Assembly (NCBI GenBank): GCA_030248225.1
Contig: JASANE010028715.1
Location: 37,989-101,988, forward strand
Length of the DNA stretch: 64,000 bases
Reading direction: 5' to 3'
Source of the DNA: Trileptium ribeirensis
Lineage: Eukaryota; Nematoda; Enoplea; Enoplida; Thoracostomopsidae
The position numbers were made by a program, and so were the translations under genes. Shown one piece after another: positions 1 to 11,600 of this stretch (position 1 is the stretch's first letter; every line of letters starts with the position of its first letter). The notes beneath the pieces are model-generated. The model was not told where the DNA came from and made no database searches. It saw only the letters and a program-made list of their open reading frames with translations.

Positions 1-26
1 ACCAACGTAATAGTAAACGTTGGTGT

Positions 27-110
27 GTTCCTATGGCTGAGTGGTTAGAGCGTAAGATTCTGCAGCGGACTTAAATTCTCCGTGCAGGATCAACTCACAG
101 TACGGGAAAA
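27..110 (+). pseudogene. Degenerate tRNA-Leu-like sequence or SINE head
   Basis: A perfect Pol III A box (TGGCTGAGTGG, 34-44) is followed by an anticodon-arm-like segment whose loop would read CTTAAAT, anticodon TAA (Leu), with 4 of 5 stem pairs. The T arm near 90-105 keeps only a weak B-box resemblance and the acceptor stem does not close. This is therefore a decayed tRNA or the head of a tRNA-derived SINE, not a working tRNA. A 7-bp hairpin (CCAACGT...ACGTTGG, 2-23) precedes it. Confidence 0.35.
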
Positions 111-2636
111 TGCAACTATATGATACTGAAACTAAAGAAAGGAAAAACCTGGCATACATAGTACATAGCCTAACGGGCACTCATGATAAATAGTGAAACC
201 TGGCTAAACTCAGCGATCGACTCGCTCCAAAAAGAAAAAGGGGTTTTGCACTCGCCCGGTTTGGGGCCGAAATGGCCAGGGCGAGGAGGTAAGTTTTCTT
301 TATTTTTGAAAATCCTAAAATTTTGGTTGAAGGCGGGGACACGATGTGTTCCTCCCGCAAAGGCGGTTTCTAGTGATGGCGCAGGGGCAAGCGTTAATTC
401 TGTTTCCTTTAGACAATGGTCTCCAGGGAAGACCATTGCGTGGTGCTGTGGTGAACACCAGTAAATTTAATTATTTTAGCCATATAGTTATTTGGAGTCA
501 AAACTGGCGAGTCACCACCAAACGATGCACCATCGTCACAGATCGAAGTCGGCGGATTTTTGCTCAGCTGGGGGCGTGTTCCTCCAGCTCATTTCGATTA
601 CACGGGGACAAGGGGACACCTACAGGTATTCCGGTCAGTCGTCCTAATGAAAAGGGCGTACAGATAAGATGCCTACTGAGTAGGTCGTCTAAGTGTTCTA
701 AAATCAAGTTCAAACATCCGAGTAAAATGATTCCGAGACAACATTCTGTGAAAGCAGCAAAGACCTTAAACTCAAGTTAGTGTGCCTAGAAATTGTTTAG
801 TCTTTTATATCCCCAAATTTTCTTAACTCGGTGAGATAGAAGAAATTTTAAGGGCTTACTAAAGCCCGACGGAGGCTAGTCCCCCGTCCCTAATCTGCGG
901 TTCTGTCCAAGCTCAAACACGGCATGAGCATTGAACGTTCAACTAAGCTGCAAATTTGGAAACCATAAGAGCAAATCCATTCGACAATTCCCTAATTCCC
1001 GTGGCATGCACGTTCCAGAAGTTTTTCCGTGGTCGGCTCAGGAAAATTCATTGATCCTAACTCAAAGGAAGCAAGTCATGTAAAAAGCCTGGACGAGAAG
1101 CGTCCATTTTGTTGTGCCTTACCTAAGACCACGGGGAATCAGCAAGACTTCGACCTAGTTTCCCGTCTTCACAACGCTCTGTGCGGGTGTACTGAAAATC
1201 GCCTAATGCCTTCTGCAACGGAACTCGGTATGAAAGGTTGATTCCAGTTGAAGTCGTGTGTAGCATTTCCGTAGGGTAGGGAGGGTCAGAACCCGAATAC
1301 GAAAAATTCTACTTGCGAGTAATGGTCACGCTACATTCTGGAGGTGCCTAGATGAACGGTCTGTTACTCTTCACACAGCAGGGAAACTAAACCCCTGCGA
1401 TCATTAGACCTTCACATACTTACGAGTGTCGATCCTTGGGGCAGCACCAGCTGAACCCCCTTCGCGAGGCATACACCTGCGCGGAATCTCCCTGGTCCAT
1501 CGAGTCCATTCGAGGCAAAAGCGAAAAAGAGAAAAACAAACACAGAGCCGAATGAAAACCATAGATAACATGAAAACAGAGCGTCGGAGCCGGTCAGTAA
1601 AGTCGACCGAACTCCGCGCTGTCGAAGTCGAACTGATTCCAAGATTCGACGCGTTGGTCGTAACCTCGAAATTTTCGCCTGTATGTTACGATGGCGATTT
1701 TGTCGCCGGCCAATCGTTGGCGATTTCTTGACGCCCACTTTTTTCGGGTTTTAGCTCAGTGTCCAATTGGGGACACTTCCGGAAAATAAAGTCTTGACGG
1801 CTACCGTAAACCGTCGATGTCCTTAGAGAGAGTCGGCTTCAATTAAATTTGCCGACTTTAAGTTTGAATCTTCCGAGTACTCGGAAGTTGACCATCTGTG
1901 ATTTTTGTCCGAATTTTCCCAAGAGAAGTCGATTTTGAAGTCCCTATTTCCCGTCCTCATCGCCGGATGTCCAGCGAAATCAGATCCTAAACTAACAAAA
2001 TTTAAACTGTTTCCGGTCCCAGCTTAACTTAGACTGTTACAAATACTTTTGGGTCACGCAATTTCCTTCTTCAACCCCAATTAGCGTGACAATCTGCTCG
2101 AGTTTTGGACTATTTACTCTTCCCAGCCCATCCGAGTCGGCAAACATCAACTCGGCCTTTGTGGTTTTCGACTTACCGCCCTCCTAATTAAGCTAAATTA
2201 AATTTAAGAGTGACCCCAACTAGCGAGGACATCTTAGAAAAGCAAGAAAGATCAAGCTAATTTCTAATCTTCGGGCGAGTATGTATGCTTTAAAGACACG
2301 CTGGGGGAACCAGCGGCGGGAACGTGCCCGTCTCAAGGCCAGAGACGGGGTAAATCCGTATGTGCTCCTAATTGCTCAGGGACCCTGCTCTAGGGCCCCC
2401 AGAGTCCGCGGGAGGGCCCAAAAGTCGCCCCCCGTTCGTACTATCCGTTCGTCGGTCGTCCGTCCGTAAAACTCTGAAATTTAATAAATTTTAGTGTACG
2501 ATGTCCTCGTCCGTCCGTTTTTTGTTCGGTGTCCTTGAATACATAGTTATATATATACATATATATATTCTTACATGTAAATATAACACATATATACACA
2601 CAAATACTCACACTACACACATCAGACGGGATGGCG

Positions 2637-2664
2637 TCCTGAGCGACAGAAAGGTCGCTCAGGA
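2637..2664. other. Perfect 11-bp hairpin inside repeat copy A
   Basis: Arms TCCTGAGCGAC and GTCGCTCAGGA are separated by six bases. The corresponding place in copy B (about 10412-10431) also has a short GCGTCG...CGACGC hairpin, with different bases. Confidence 0.6.
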
Positions 2665-4194
2665 TAAATACACACGCACAGCATATCAGAAACAACAACA
2701 ACAACGACAACAAAGAAGAAAACCGACCAGAAACGTCGGTTAGAGAGAGAATGAGGACAAAAGCGAAAGGACAGCGAGGACACGAGGCGGGTGTGGGAAC
2801 GGAAGCGGGACAAGGGGAATCCGGGGCGATTTTCGAGGGGCTGGGGTCAGATTCGATCCCAGGACGGAAAACGGGGTCGATTGATACCAAACACGAGGGG
2901 GTTAGGCGTAATAACGGGTCGGGACCCATCCATGGGTTCTGATGTGTATTAGTATGGGGGCTTTTAGCGGGCTCTCCTGCGTTAACGGTTGGGCGGAGCG
3001 ACGCCCGCCAGGTATCGTTGGACTCACCGTCCAACGGCGGTTCGAACGAGGGGTGATATCGCCACTGGGGCGGTGGGACTAAAAACGGTACTAAAATCGG
3101 TGTGATTAGAGAGAGTCGTGGCTACAGTGGGGGCGCGTTTGTTGGTCGTTCGGGCTAACGGGGCGGCGGATCGAGACCCGCCGGGTATTTTTGGAAATGT
3201 CTCATCGAGACGAATCTAATGAGGGGCGATTCGCCCATTTTAGAGTAGGATGAAAAATCTCGAATTGTCGGCGCCCATCAGCAGGTGGCAGCCGCTTTGT
3301 AGGCATCTTTGAGTGGCTGCAGCGAGTCAGCAGGAACTCGGGCGGAGGTTCGACACATATTGTTGGATTCACCTAGTCACAACAAACAAAACGAGGGGTC
3401 GCATGTGCCGGTTCTGACGCGGGGTAAGGCGACGGGGATGTCGGAAAGTGGGGTTTTGTATTGGCTGCATACTGCAATAGGCTACAGAAACAAGGCGGGT
3501 TTGCCTAAAAATCGTCCACAAGACACACACATAAATAGATACATGTACATATTTTATATATGATATGTCCTAACTACATGGAAAGTGATAGTCCGGGTTT
3601 CACGGTGACAATCCCACCTAGCGTAAGTAGCGATTGTCCCTACGTATTTCAGGCGAAGTTCTGGCGTTGTCCGGAGCGGTTTTGGAAGTCCCCTCACACT
3701 TCCCCAACGTGTTCTACCGGTCTATTATGGTTATGTTCCGGATCCCGGCGCCGTAGACGGTGGCGGGCCTTCGAATTAACCCGGCATCCGTCGTTCCGCA
3801 TGCTTGCGAAGACTACCAAAAGTGTGATTTCCGCTCATGTTGGCTTGCTGTTTTCCGTGACCATTGCTCAGTATATTGCTAAAACCAAGTAAATTTAATA
3901 TTTTTGATTTCAGTCTTACCAAACTTGCTTTCTTGAACGTGCAGTCGGGGGCCTCCTATTCCCGGACGGTCATCACCGTCACTTTTTTAACGCGTAGCGG
4001 CGGATGGTTGTGGTTTCAGCGTGATGCCTACGTTCGGTCGGTGTGGAGCGTAATGTCCAAGGTCCTAAATCGGCTCGATCAACCTAATTTCTTTATTTCA
4101 TCCAGCGAGCCTCACCCAACACTCGTCCCAGTGATCAAATTCGACAGTTACAACACAGAGCACAACATATTATACAATATTTGATACGAAACGG

Positions 4195-4512
4195 TATACG
4201 ATACCTTTATACAATGCGATGTACGACCCTTTTATACAAAACGGCGCATGATATTTTCATACAAACGATGTACAACACTTTTATACAAAATGGTGTATGA
4301 CATAATTTTATACAAACGATGTACAACACTTTTATACAAAATGGTGTATGACATAATTTTATACAAACGATGTACAACACTTTTATACAAAAAGATATAT
4401 GACATTTTTATGCAAACGATGTACGACACTTTTATACAAAAAGGTATATGACATATTTATGCAAACGATGTACGACACTGTTATACAAAAAGGTATGTGA
4501 CATTTTTATGCA
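4195..4512. repeat. 51-bp minisatellite, about six units
   Basis: Units of 51 bp (for example 4261-4311 and 4312-4362) drift to about 48-50 bp toward the right. Each unit is built of two similar halves of about 25 bp ending in TTTTATACAAA. Because 51 is a multiple of three, both strands stay open and show a 17-residue peptide period. I read this as a consequence of the repeat, not as evidence for a protein. Confidence 0.9.
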
Positions 4513-4710
4513 TAACAGTTTATTACATTTTTTTCTTTGACAAAGCGGTCCACTGATACAAGCAAGGTTTTTTGTGCAAACAGCCATGTGCCAACGCTTC
4601 CAGATACAATTTTGGGTACGAAAGTCCTGAAATGTTCGTGACAGGGCCGAAGCGGCCCTGTTACATATGCAGTAAACTTTCAAATTACGCTAACATAGCA
4701 GAACTTATAA

Positions 4711-4836
4711 TATTTTGTCACTTTATAAAAAATATACGTACACCGTATCTCTTATTTCTTGGGACGTCGTAAATGAAGAATTGAGACAACTTTCTCAATC
4801 ATATATGTCTAATCTATAGCGGTGCTGAATTGATGT
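4711..4836 (+). repeat. Direct repeat, first copy
   Basis: About 126 bp beginning TATTTTGTCAC and ending GGTGCTGAATTG. It matches 5015-5141 at roughly 88-90 percent by eye, offset about 304 bp. Confidence 0.85.
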
Positions 4837-5014
4837 AAGTCAATTTTGAAACGTTTCATTAGAATGAAGTTATAGAATTTCTGAATACTAATCAAAGTGC
4901 TCAAACGCCTTAACTGCAAAAGATATTTTCATTCCGCTTCTAATTTTTAGTATTTGCATAATTTTTTATTTGATAAAATGACATTTTGCGAAGTACAGCG
5001 AAGCCAACCGATGT

Positions 5015-5141
5015 TATTTTGTCACATTATAAAAAATATACGTACACCGTATCTCTTATTTATTGACACGTCGTAAATAAACAATTGAGCCAAATTTGTC
5101 AATCATATATGTCTAATCTATAGCGGTGCTGAATTGGTGTA
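5015..5141 (+). repeat. Direct repeat, second copy
   Basis: Partner of 4711-4836. The 180 bp between them are not repeated, so this is a dispersed pair (for example ends of a small non-autonomous element) rather than a tandem array. Confidence 0.85.
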
Positions 5142-5379
5142 CGTTTGCCATTCAGATTTTACTTGGTGATCGGATTACAGCGGTAGCATATGAAAAGAAT
5201 GCTTGCTGCGTCAGCACTGGCTCTTATGCACAACAATTTGTGACACAGCACGACAATAAGTTCAAACAATGTTACAGCCGTGAGGCTGTCACAAATCAGA
5301 CATTGGGAATGCAAGCGAAAATTTTTAAATTTGGTTAAATATGTTTGATGCATTGGAGAGTAATGTCTAGTGGAAGAAC

Positions 5380-5545
5380 AGCTTACGCTTAGGTTTAGTT
5401 TCAGCTTTAGGCTCAGGCTTAGGCTTAGCCTCAGGCTTAGGCTTAGTTTCAGGCTTAGGCTTAGTCTCACGCTTAGGCTTGGTCGGAGGCTTAGCAGCAG
5501 GTTTAGGTTTAGTCTGAGCCTAAGCCTTAGATTTAGGATTTTTAG
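5380..5545. repeat. Degenerate TTAGGC-like hexamer array
   Basis: About 165 bp of drifting six-base units, many reading TTAGGC or close variants (CTTAGG, TCAGGC, TTAGTT), with the phase mostly kept. TTAGGC is the canonical telomere unit of nematodes. Here it is internal and eroded, so it is an interstitial telomere-like tract or an unrelated hexamer satellite. Arg/Leu/Ser-rich reading frames on both strands are an artefact of the six-base period. Confidence 0.75.
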
Positions 5546-5815
5546 ATATTATATTTAAAATATGGCTACCCGCAGTAGACCAAAAAATTAATATATCATT
5601 GCACCGGATAATATTATCGGGCAACATGAAATTGGAGAGTTAACTGTAAAATTTGTTGACGTTTGCTGAATAACGGTAAATTATGATAGTACTATAGAAT
5701 TCTTGGCCAAACTAGTGTTAATTAGCAATAGTAAAATATGTGACTGTGGGAACCTTTGCTATCCGGCTAAGAGGGGTGATATGGTGCGTCAGAACAATTT
5801 AGAACGGCGGTGTTC

Positions 5816-5833
5816 CGACAGTAAATACTGTCG
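5816..5833. other. Short perfect hairpin upstream of the Merlin transposase
   Basis: Arms CGACAGTA and TACTGTCG with two bases between. It lies about 220 bp before the transposase ORF and could be part of that transposon, but its terminal repeats were not identified. Confidence 0.5.
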
Positions 5834-6038
5834 AAAGAAATATTCAAATCGTATTAATTTTTTTCTTTTTTGACAGCCTCCTAATAAAAGTCTTCTGATT
5901 ATGGTTGGTTTCATCAGAAATTTAAGGAGCGGCTTTATTGCGGATGAAGTTGGCGTTTCGGAGCACGCGGCATGTAACAGGTACAATTATAGATGGGACA
6001 TTTCTGTGGTTTATGAATGGGACAATTGACAAGACCTA

Positions 6039-6398
6039 ATGCTGGGAGACACAGGGATTGACGTTGAAATTGACAAGCCAATGTTTTTTCGACAAAAATA
6101 TATACGATTGTTAGCCGGTCGAAATCATGGCTGGGTGGTGGGAATACTGGAACGCGGTACACAAAGGTGTCTACTTTTCCGGTTTCCGGCGAAAACTATC
6201 GATGTCCTCATGCCATTATTTTGTCAGCATGTCCATCCAAGAAATCGTGTACCCACCGATAGCTTTGTTACATATATCCATAGGTTTGCCAGATTGCCGC
6301 GACCGCATCCTTACATCCCTGAAAGGCTTAATCACCATAATAGACAATTCGTTAATCCTAATAACGCGAAAGCTTACACCCAGAATGTTGATGGCTAA
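6039..6398 (+). pseudogene. Merlin (IS1016/ISXO2-like) DDE transposase, decayed
   Basis: The 119-codon frame matches the catalytic core of the IS1595/ISXO2-like transposases used by eukaryotic Merlin transposons. Visible in order: VEIDKPMFF near residue 9 (first catalytic Asp), the WVVGILERGT strand near residue 33, a TDSF segment in the place of the second Asp, and AYTQNVDG at the end, where the family has a Glu and this copy an Asp. The frame stops right after that motif; weak continuation follows to about 6500 in other frames. Upstream (5850-6035), short frames resemble an N-terminal part but contain stops. The protein is much shorter than an intact transposase, so it is inactive. The terminal inverted repeats and 8-9-bp target duplication expected for Merlin were not found by eye. 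Confidence 0.75.
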
Positions 6399-6559
6399 AG
6401 ATGTTTCTTCGAGACCGTACGTGTGTTTCGGATAGATTTGTTTGAAAAACACCTGGCTGAATTTGTACGGCGTCGACAGTTGGCTGCTCATTCATTTGGG
6501 GTCATGGTTCATAAAATCTGGAAGATGTACCGGGTTCGAGATATAAAATGTAAGCGCAT

Positions 6560-8600
6560 TATAGTTTGTTTAGTTTTTTTAAAATAATTCATCACTGTGT
6601 AGTTTAGTTGAGCGAAAATTAGTACCATTACGATTCAGTAGACAGACCTGGATTCAGGAAAAGTTTTAGATTTGGATCGCTTGTTAGGGTAGACGGATGT
6701 AGTCACCTCATTTTGGTACGCTGTTGAATTGTTTTAACAGCTTAAAAGACGCAATCATCATATTTTCATTACGAGGTGTTTTACACGTTGTTAAAATTTG
6801 ACTATGCAACCAGGCGATCTTACTGCAAATGATCTTAATAGGTGAAGGTTGCTAACAGCAACTTAACACGCGATCGCCAAAGCTTAAAATTGATTACAAC
6901 ATGTTGCTGCGCTTCAGTTAACACCTTTCAAGTCATACAAAAAATCGGAAATCTAAAAACGTGTACTATTATACATTTAAAAATCACGCAAGGTATCGTA
7001 AGGACAGGTTTTCAGGTCGTCAGAAATACACTTACAGTTTTATAGCATACGTATCGAATAAAGATAAGATTATAAATTAGTATGGCTTACCTCGGCCTAA
7101 GCTCCATCAAATAAGAATATTTAACGTGGGCGTTAGCCTTAGCCCAGTCGGTTGCCGTTCCTGATGATGGATCTAAAACAATTTTTAATTTTAAAATGTC
7201 CTCAAAGGGGCAAAGCATATAACTATTGACGTTATAAGTATTAATAATCCTGTCTCAGTTCTGTCTCCATGGATCTAATACATGAACATAACGATCAGTT
7301 TGTTATTTCACTCGTTCTTACCACTAACAATAATTTTGATAAAATTTCACCAGGATAACAGCAATGGTAGCTTTTCGTAGTAAGTGTTTCTATTACGTTG
7401 TATTACCATTAATGATTACAAAAGTAGACGAGCAAAATTGCTAAACCCGTTATTCTAAAATTTCTGTTAAAGTAAAAATGTCGTTCGTAGTACAAACTCT
7501 ACGCATACGTGGGTAAGCATCCCGCTGCTTTGCAATACACTGTTACCAAAGTGAAGCACTCTTATCTTCAATGTACTTATATTGAAAATGTTATGACGAT
7601 GAAATGTTCACTTAGTCACGGCCTACTAGTCTATGCAATATCGTCCTAAGTGATTAAACTGTAAGCGCACTCTATTGAACATTTATTTTGCATCAAGTCA
7701 ATATTTGTAAATCTCAAATTAATACTGTTAGTGAAAAAACCAACCTAACGCAAACGTCAGTTGTTTGTCAGAAGCGCAGTCTTAAATCTTGATATCTGGC
7801 AATTGTGCAGTTCAGGCAAGCTTGCTGTTTTATTGGTTTTTTAATAGTTCTTTATGATGGATCACACATTTGCTTAGCTAACCATTTATAGGTTTTGCAA
7901 TAATTTTAGTTTAACTGAAACATGAAATTTTAGCTTAGCAGTATAACGCAAATTTCCAATTTAGACTTCTGTGTTTTTGCGGGATAACCTTATAGTACAT
8001 TTATGTATACAGTAAAACATATTATGCTAATGTACTAAAATTAAATAATATTACTTGGATCCAAATTCCAGATCCGTGTCAAGTGGAAGTGTTTCTTAAG
8101 CTACATAGCGATTACGCTTTCTATAAATGCTTAATTTGTAAGGTAATTCAGTGATTTCTGCTAACTGAATTTATCCAATTTATTTGATATTTTGGATATG
8201 GTGTACATGTAACACTACCGTTCCGGCCCGTTACGTGTTTTTGCAGGAATTTGGCACTAGAACCACCTGAATACATCACAAATTGAACAGGACCACGTTT
8301 TATCGACTTTCCGGCTGCATCCCAGCGTGTTCGCGTAAGGCTTGTATAAGTGCGATTAATAACCGAAAACATAGTGCAGTTTGTTAGCAATACTATTCTG
8401 CTTATTAACCGTTGCTTATTAATATTTAGCGCTTATTTTGTTTGTTATGCCCCATTGCTTTGATATGTGCTTATAACCTTTGCCATTGCATGTGTTATTT
8501 TCATACGTATGCTGTGTCAGGTTTTCACTTGGGACTTACTGGACGAAACCGCGTGGTAGGAGTTGAAGGTGCAACCTGGTAAGAGTTTGGTTCCGAGCAA
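6560..8600. other. Gene-poor AT-rich stretch
   Basis: No conserved coding, RNA gene or clear repeat was recognised. One minus-strand frame at 8148-8390 (80 codons) has a fairly balanced composition but matches nothing I know. Confidence 0.5.
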
Positions 8601-11600
8601 TTAAGAGTCAACTTATAATGTGGTAATTGTGAACTGAAAATTAGGCTTTGCTGTAGATTCGGATAACGCACCCGGGACTCGACGGCCGGCCCCCATAGCG
8701 TTGTGGTTTCAAAATTATGACCGTCCGGGAATAGGAGGCCATAGATTACTCAAGCGGGACCATTGGCCCGCTAGTAATCAGAACCAAAAGTATCAATTTT
8801 ACGTGGGCTAAATAATACGTGGAGCCATGGTCACGAATAATACATATAACCATGTTCACGAAAACAACGAATAACCGAAACGTTAAACTAGTAGAAATCA
8901 GGGGTGAGGTTGCTTCCGATTATTCGGAAATGACGGTCGCCGGGCCTGTTTGTCGGCCCGTAGCCGCGCACCGGTTCAGATTTCGGGCAATCGCCCCGAG
9001 TACTTTTTGATAGAGCTTTTACTGGCTTTCTGATGAGGCCAAAATACCTCAAATCGCACGCGGATCTAACCTTAACATTAAGAGCAAAACAAGTCAAAAT
9101 CGAACCAACAACGTTACTTACGCTAAGTTTGGTTGTTAGGAGTGGTTTCGTCCTATATAGGTATATTGCTGATCCCAACGCCCCGCCGTGTCCTTTCTCG
9201 CTCCCAACGGATGAACCCCCAATTTGTGCCCCCTGTGTCAACCCCAATGTCCATGTCTGGTCAGTGGCCCCAGCGGATTTTGTGGGATCGTCGCCTTTTC
9301 GGCGTCTTACTCGTGCGAGCAAGGCCTGCTCCGATAGAAACGGCTATTTCACCAAACAATATATGTCACCAAACAACTAAAGAACGCCACCAGGCCTATT
9401 TGCGCCCTTTTATCCGCCAGAGGACGGCCGCCGAAACTTCTGTTGTCACGCTATCAGCACCGAAAATCACATGGCTTGCGCCATGGTAACCGATCCTTCT
9501 CTCATTGCCGAATCACCGACCGGAATCTTGCACATCATTACGAAGCCCACCCGAGCGGGTCTCGATCAGTCCGGCCATCAGGCTGCTTTACGAGTTCCCC
9601 TCTGTTTTGCGACCATTTCATAGTCTGCTACAAAATTGACAAATCTCTGTCGGTGTTGCCCCCTTTTCGTACCAGAGTTACGATTCTAAATGTATACGTG
9701 TGACCCTCACTCCACTCGCCTACTTTCGGCGGGTATAACGATATGCCCCAGGCCTTCGCCCGACATTCTGTTAGCATGCCATAGTCAGTCAAAGTGCCTC
9801 TTGTCTGGAATAATAACTAATTGGTAGGTACAAAATACTCGAAATTTATTCCCAACCCCAAGGTGAGCAACCTCATTGCGTTCAACACGTTAAGACCTCT
9901 CCAAAAATACCCGTCGGATCTCCGTTCCTTCACCCGTTAACCCGGGAAGGCCGTCGAAATTACCCTCATCCTCGTCAAGCTTCTCCCTATCATAGTGATT
10001 CTAATATTTTTCCAACTTTAACCTGCTGGACAGGCGTATTGCCCTCGTTGCAGTCGCCTAGTGATGGGGAATCCAACAATGCCTGGCGGACGCCGTTCTG
10101 CCCAGCCGTTAGGGCGGGAGGGCCTGCCAAAGTCCCTTATATTACAACACACGGAACGACCCGAGTGGGTCTGGCCCCAATATTTCGTCCACCCCCTTGT
10201 GTTTGGTGTCATTCGATCCCATTTTTCGTCATAGGAACGAATCTAACCAAGGCCCGCCTGGATTCCCTCGGGAACCCCTGCCCCCACCCCTTCCCGTGTC
10301 CCTCTCCTTTTCCTTCTCTTTCTCCTCTCTTTCTCTGCTTCTTTTCTTGTTTTCTTTTCTCTCTTTCGTTTTCCTCGACCGACCTTTCGGCCGTCGTTTG
10401 CGTTCGTCTTATGCGTCGCTCACTTCCGACGCGTCCTCACTGAACGGTCGACCACCAACAGAATTGGAGGTGAGGACAAGAAGAGAAAGAAAAGAGAAAA
10501 AGGACAAAAATAACAACGAAAGACACACATATTATATATGTATATATATGCATATTATACATATAAATTTCATTAAATTGCAGAGCTACTCTGTACAAAG
10601 GTATATACGTATATAAGTATCGCGGTGAAATGGGGTAGGTTTGGGGACTAGTAGCGGCCCCGGGATGCTCGGCCGAGGGTGTCCGCCCGTCAAACGGTCC
10701 CAGGCTGGGTGCAGCGTCCCCGCTCCCCGTTGGGGCTCCGTCCGATGACCCACGCCCCCTCTGGGACGCTCGAAAGCGGGCGTTCTGAGATGCAAAGAAA
10801 CAGATCATGACAAGTCGCGATTTCACTTGACGTCCCATGATGTCCTAATGCTGGAGGGTCATGCTTCTTGTCATGACAGAGCAGAATCAGCTGGGCGGCG
10901 TCCTGAAATATCAAAGACAACGGAAAAGGGGGATTAATGGATGGTGATGACTGGGATGATACATGAGCTGAATATAACGTACCAGCTCGCCCAATCTTTA
11001 TATTAATGACGTTCTTCAAAGATTACGCAGGTGATTAGCGACCATCGCTTGCGATCATGTCCCCATTTAACTTCCGGTCGCTTCACTCAACGTTACGTGG
11101 TTAATTTAAACGACAAAGAAGTGGTTGAATAATCCTGAAAAGAAAACTGATTCCAATTGTGACCCGAACTTGATAAGTTGCGGAAATTACGTGTCCCGGA
11201 AATATTGATGGTCATCGACATGATCTGTGATCGCTTAAAGGGCGACAAATATTCAATAAAAGTGGTGTTAACGATTAATGCTGGGAAGCCAATTTAAGAA
11301 ACATCAGGCGCTAATGGGGTGATTGATGCAGTACTTCAGGAAGTAAAGGCTCGAAAATTCGCGTTTTCTGAACAGATTGGAATCGAGATCGCAGATGTCC
11401 GACCACCGACTACTCGGAGGGTTCAAATTTGATGTCAGCGATCTCACCTTGAAGCCGACTCTCCCTAAACGACGTCGGTGGTTTACGGTAATGCTGACTT
11501 CCGGAAAATTGTAAATTTTCCGATTGGATCCCAAGACCGACTCGGCAAACCACGACCCGAATTAAGTCGCCCATGATCGGGGGTCCAAAGAAAAGCACAT

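Larger units (their letters stand above)
1..4150 (-). repeat. Copy A of an unclassified GC-richer repeat, about 4 kb
   Basis: Read on the minus strand, this block matches the plus-strand block at 8.6-12.6 kb over most of its length. Anchors seen: a 24-base identity (3950-3973 against 8717-8740); a stretch around 3.0-3.3 kb against 9.85-10.15 kb; 1.45-1.85 kb against 11.45-11.78 kb; and 1.1-1.25 kb against 12.03-12.1 kb. It also holds an AT/CA microsatellite (about 2530-2615) and a purine/pyrimidine-skewed tract (2690-2830) that the other copy shares. ORFs here are low-complexity or poorly conserved between copies, so I see no protein. Divergence is high (visual estimate 25-40 percent), so the duplication is old. 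The left edge may lie outside the window. It could be a decayed retroelement or a large non-autonomous element. Confidence 0.7.

Noticed and set aside
2441..3034. 197-codon minus-strand ORF
   Set aside because: It runs through microsatellite and purine-rich sequence; its similarity to 10039-10443 is explained by the inverted nucleotide repeat, and both frames are low-complexity.
4195..4512. Possible CRISPR-like array
   Set aside because: Units are contiguous without unique spacers and the setting is eukaryotic; it is a minisatellite.
5370..5558. Arg/Leu/Ser repeat ORF
   Set aside because: Artefact of a six-base repeat, which keeps frames open.
10039..10616. Ser/Phe/Leu-rich ORFs
   Set aside because: Translation of a pyrimidine tract within repeat copy B; no conserved residues.
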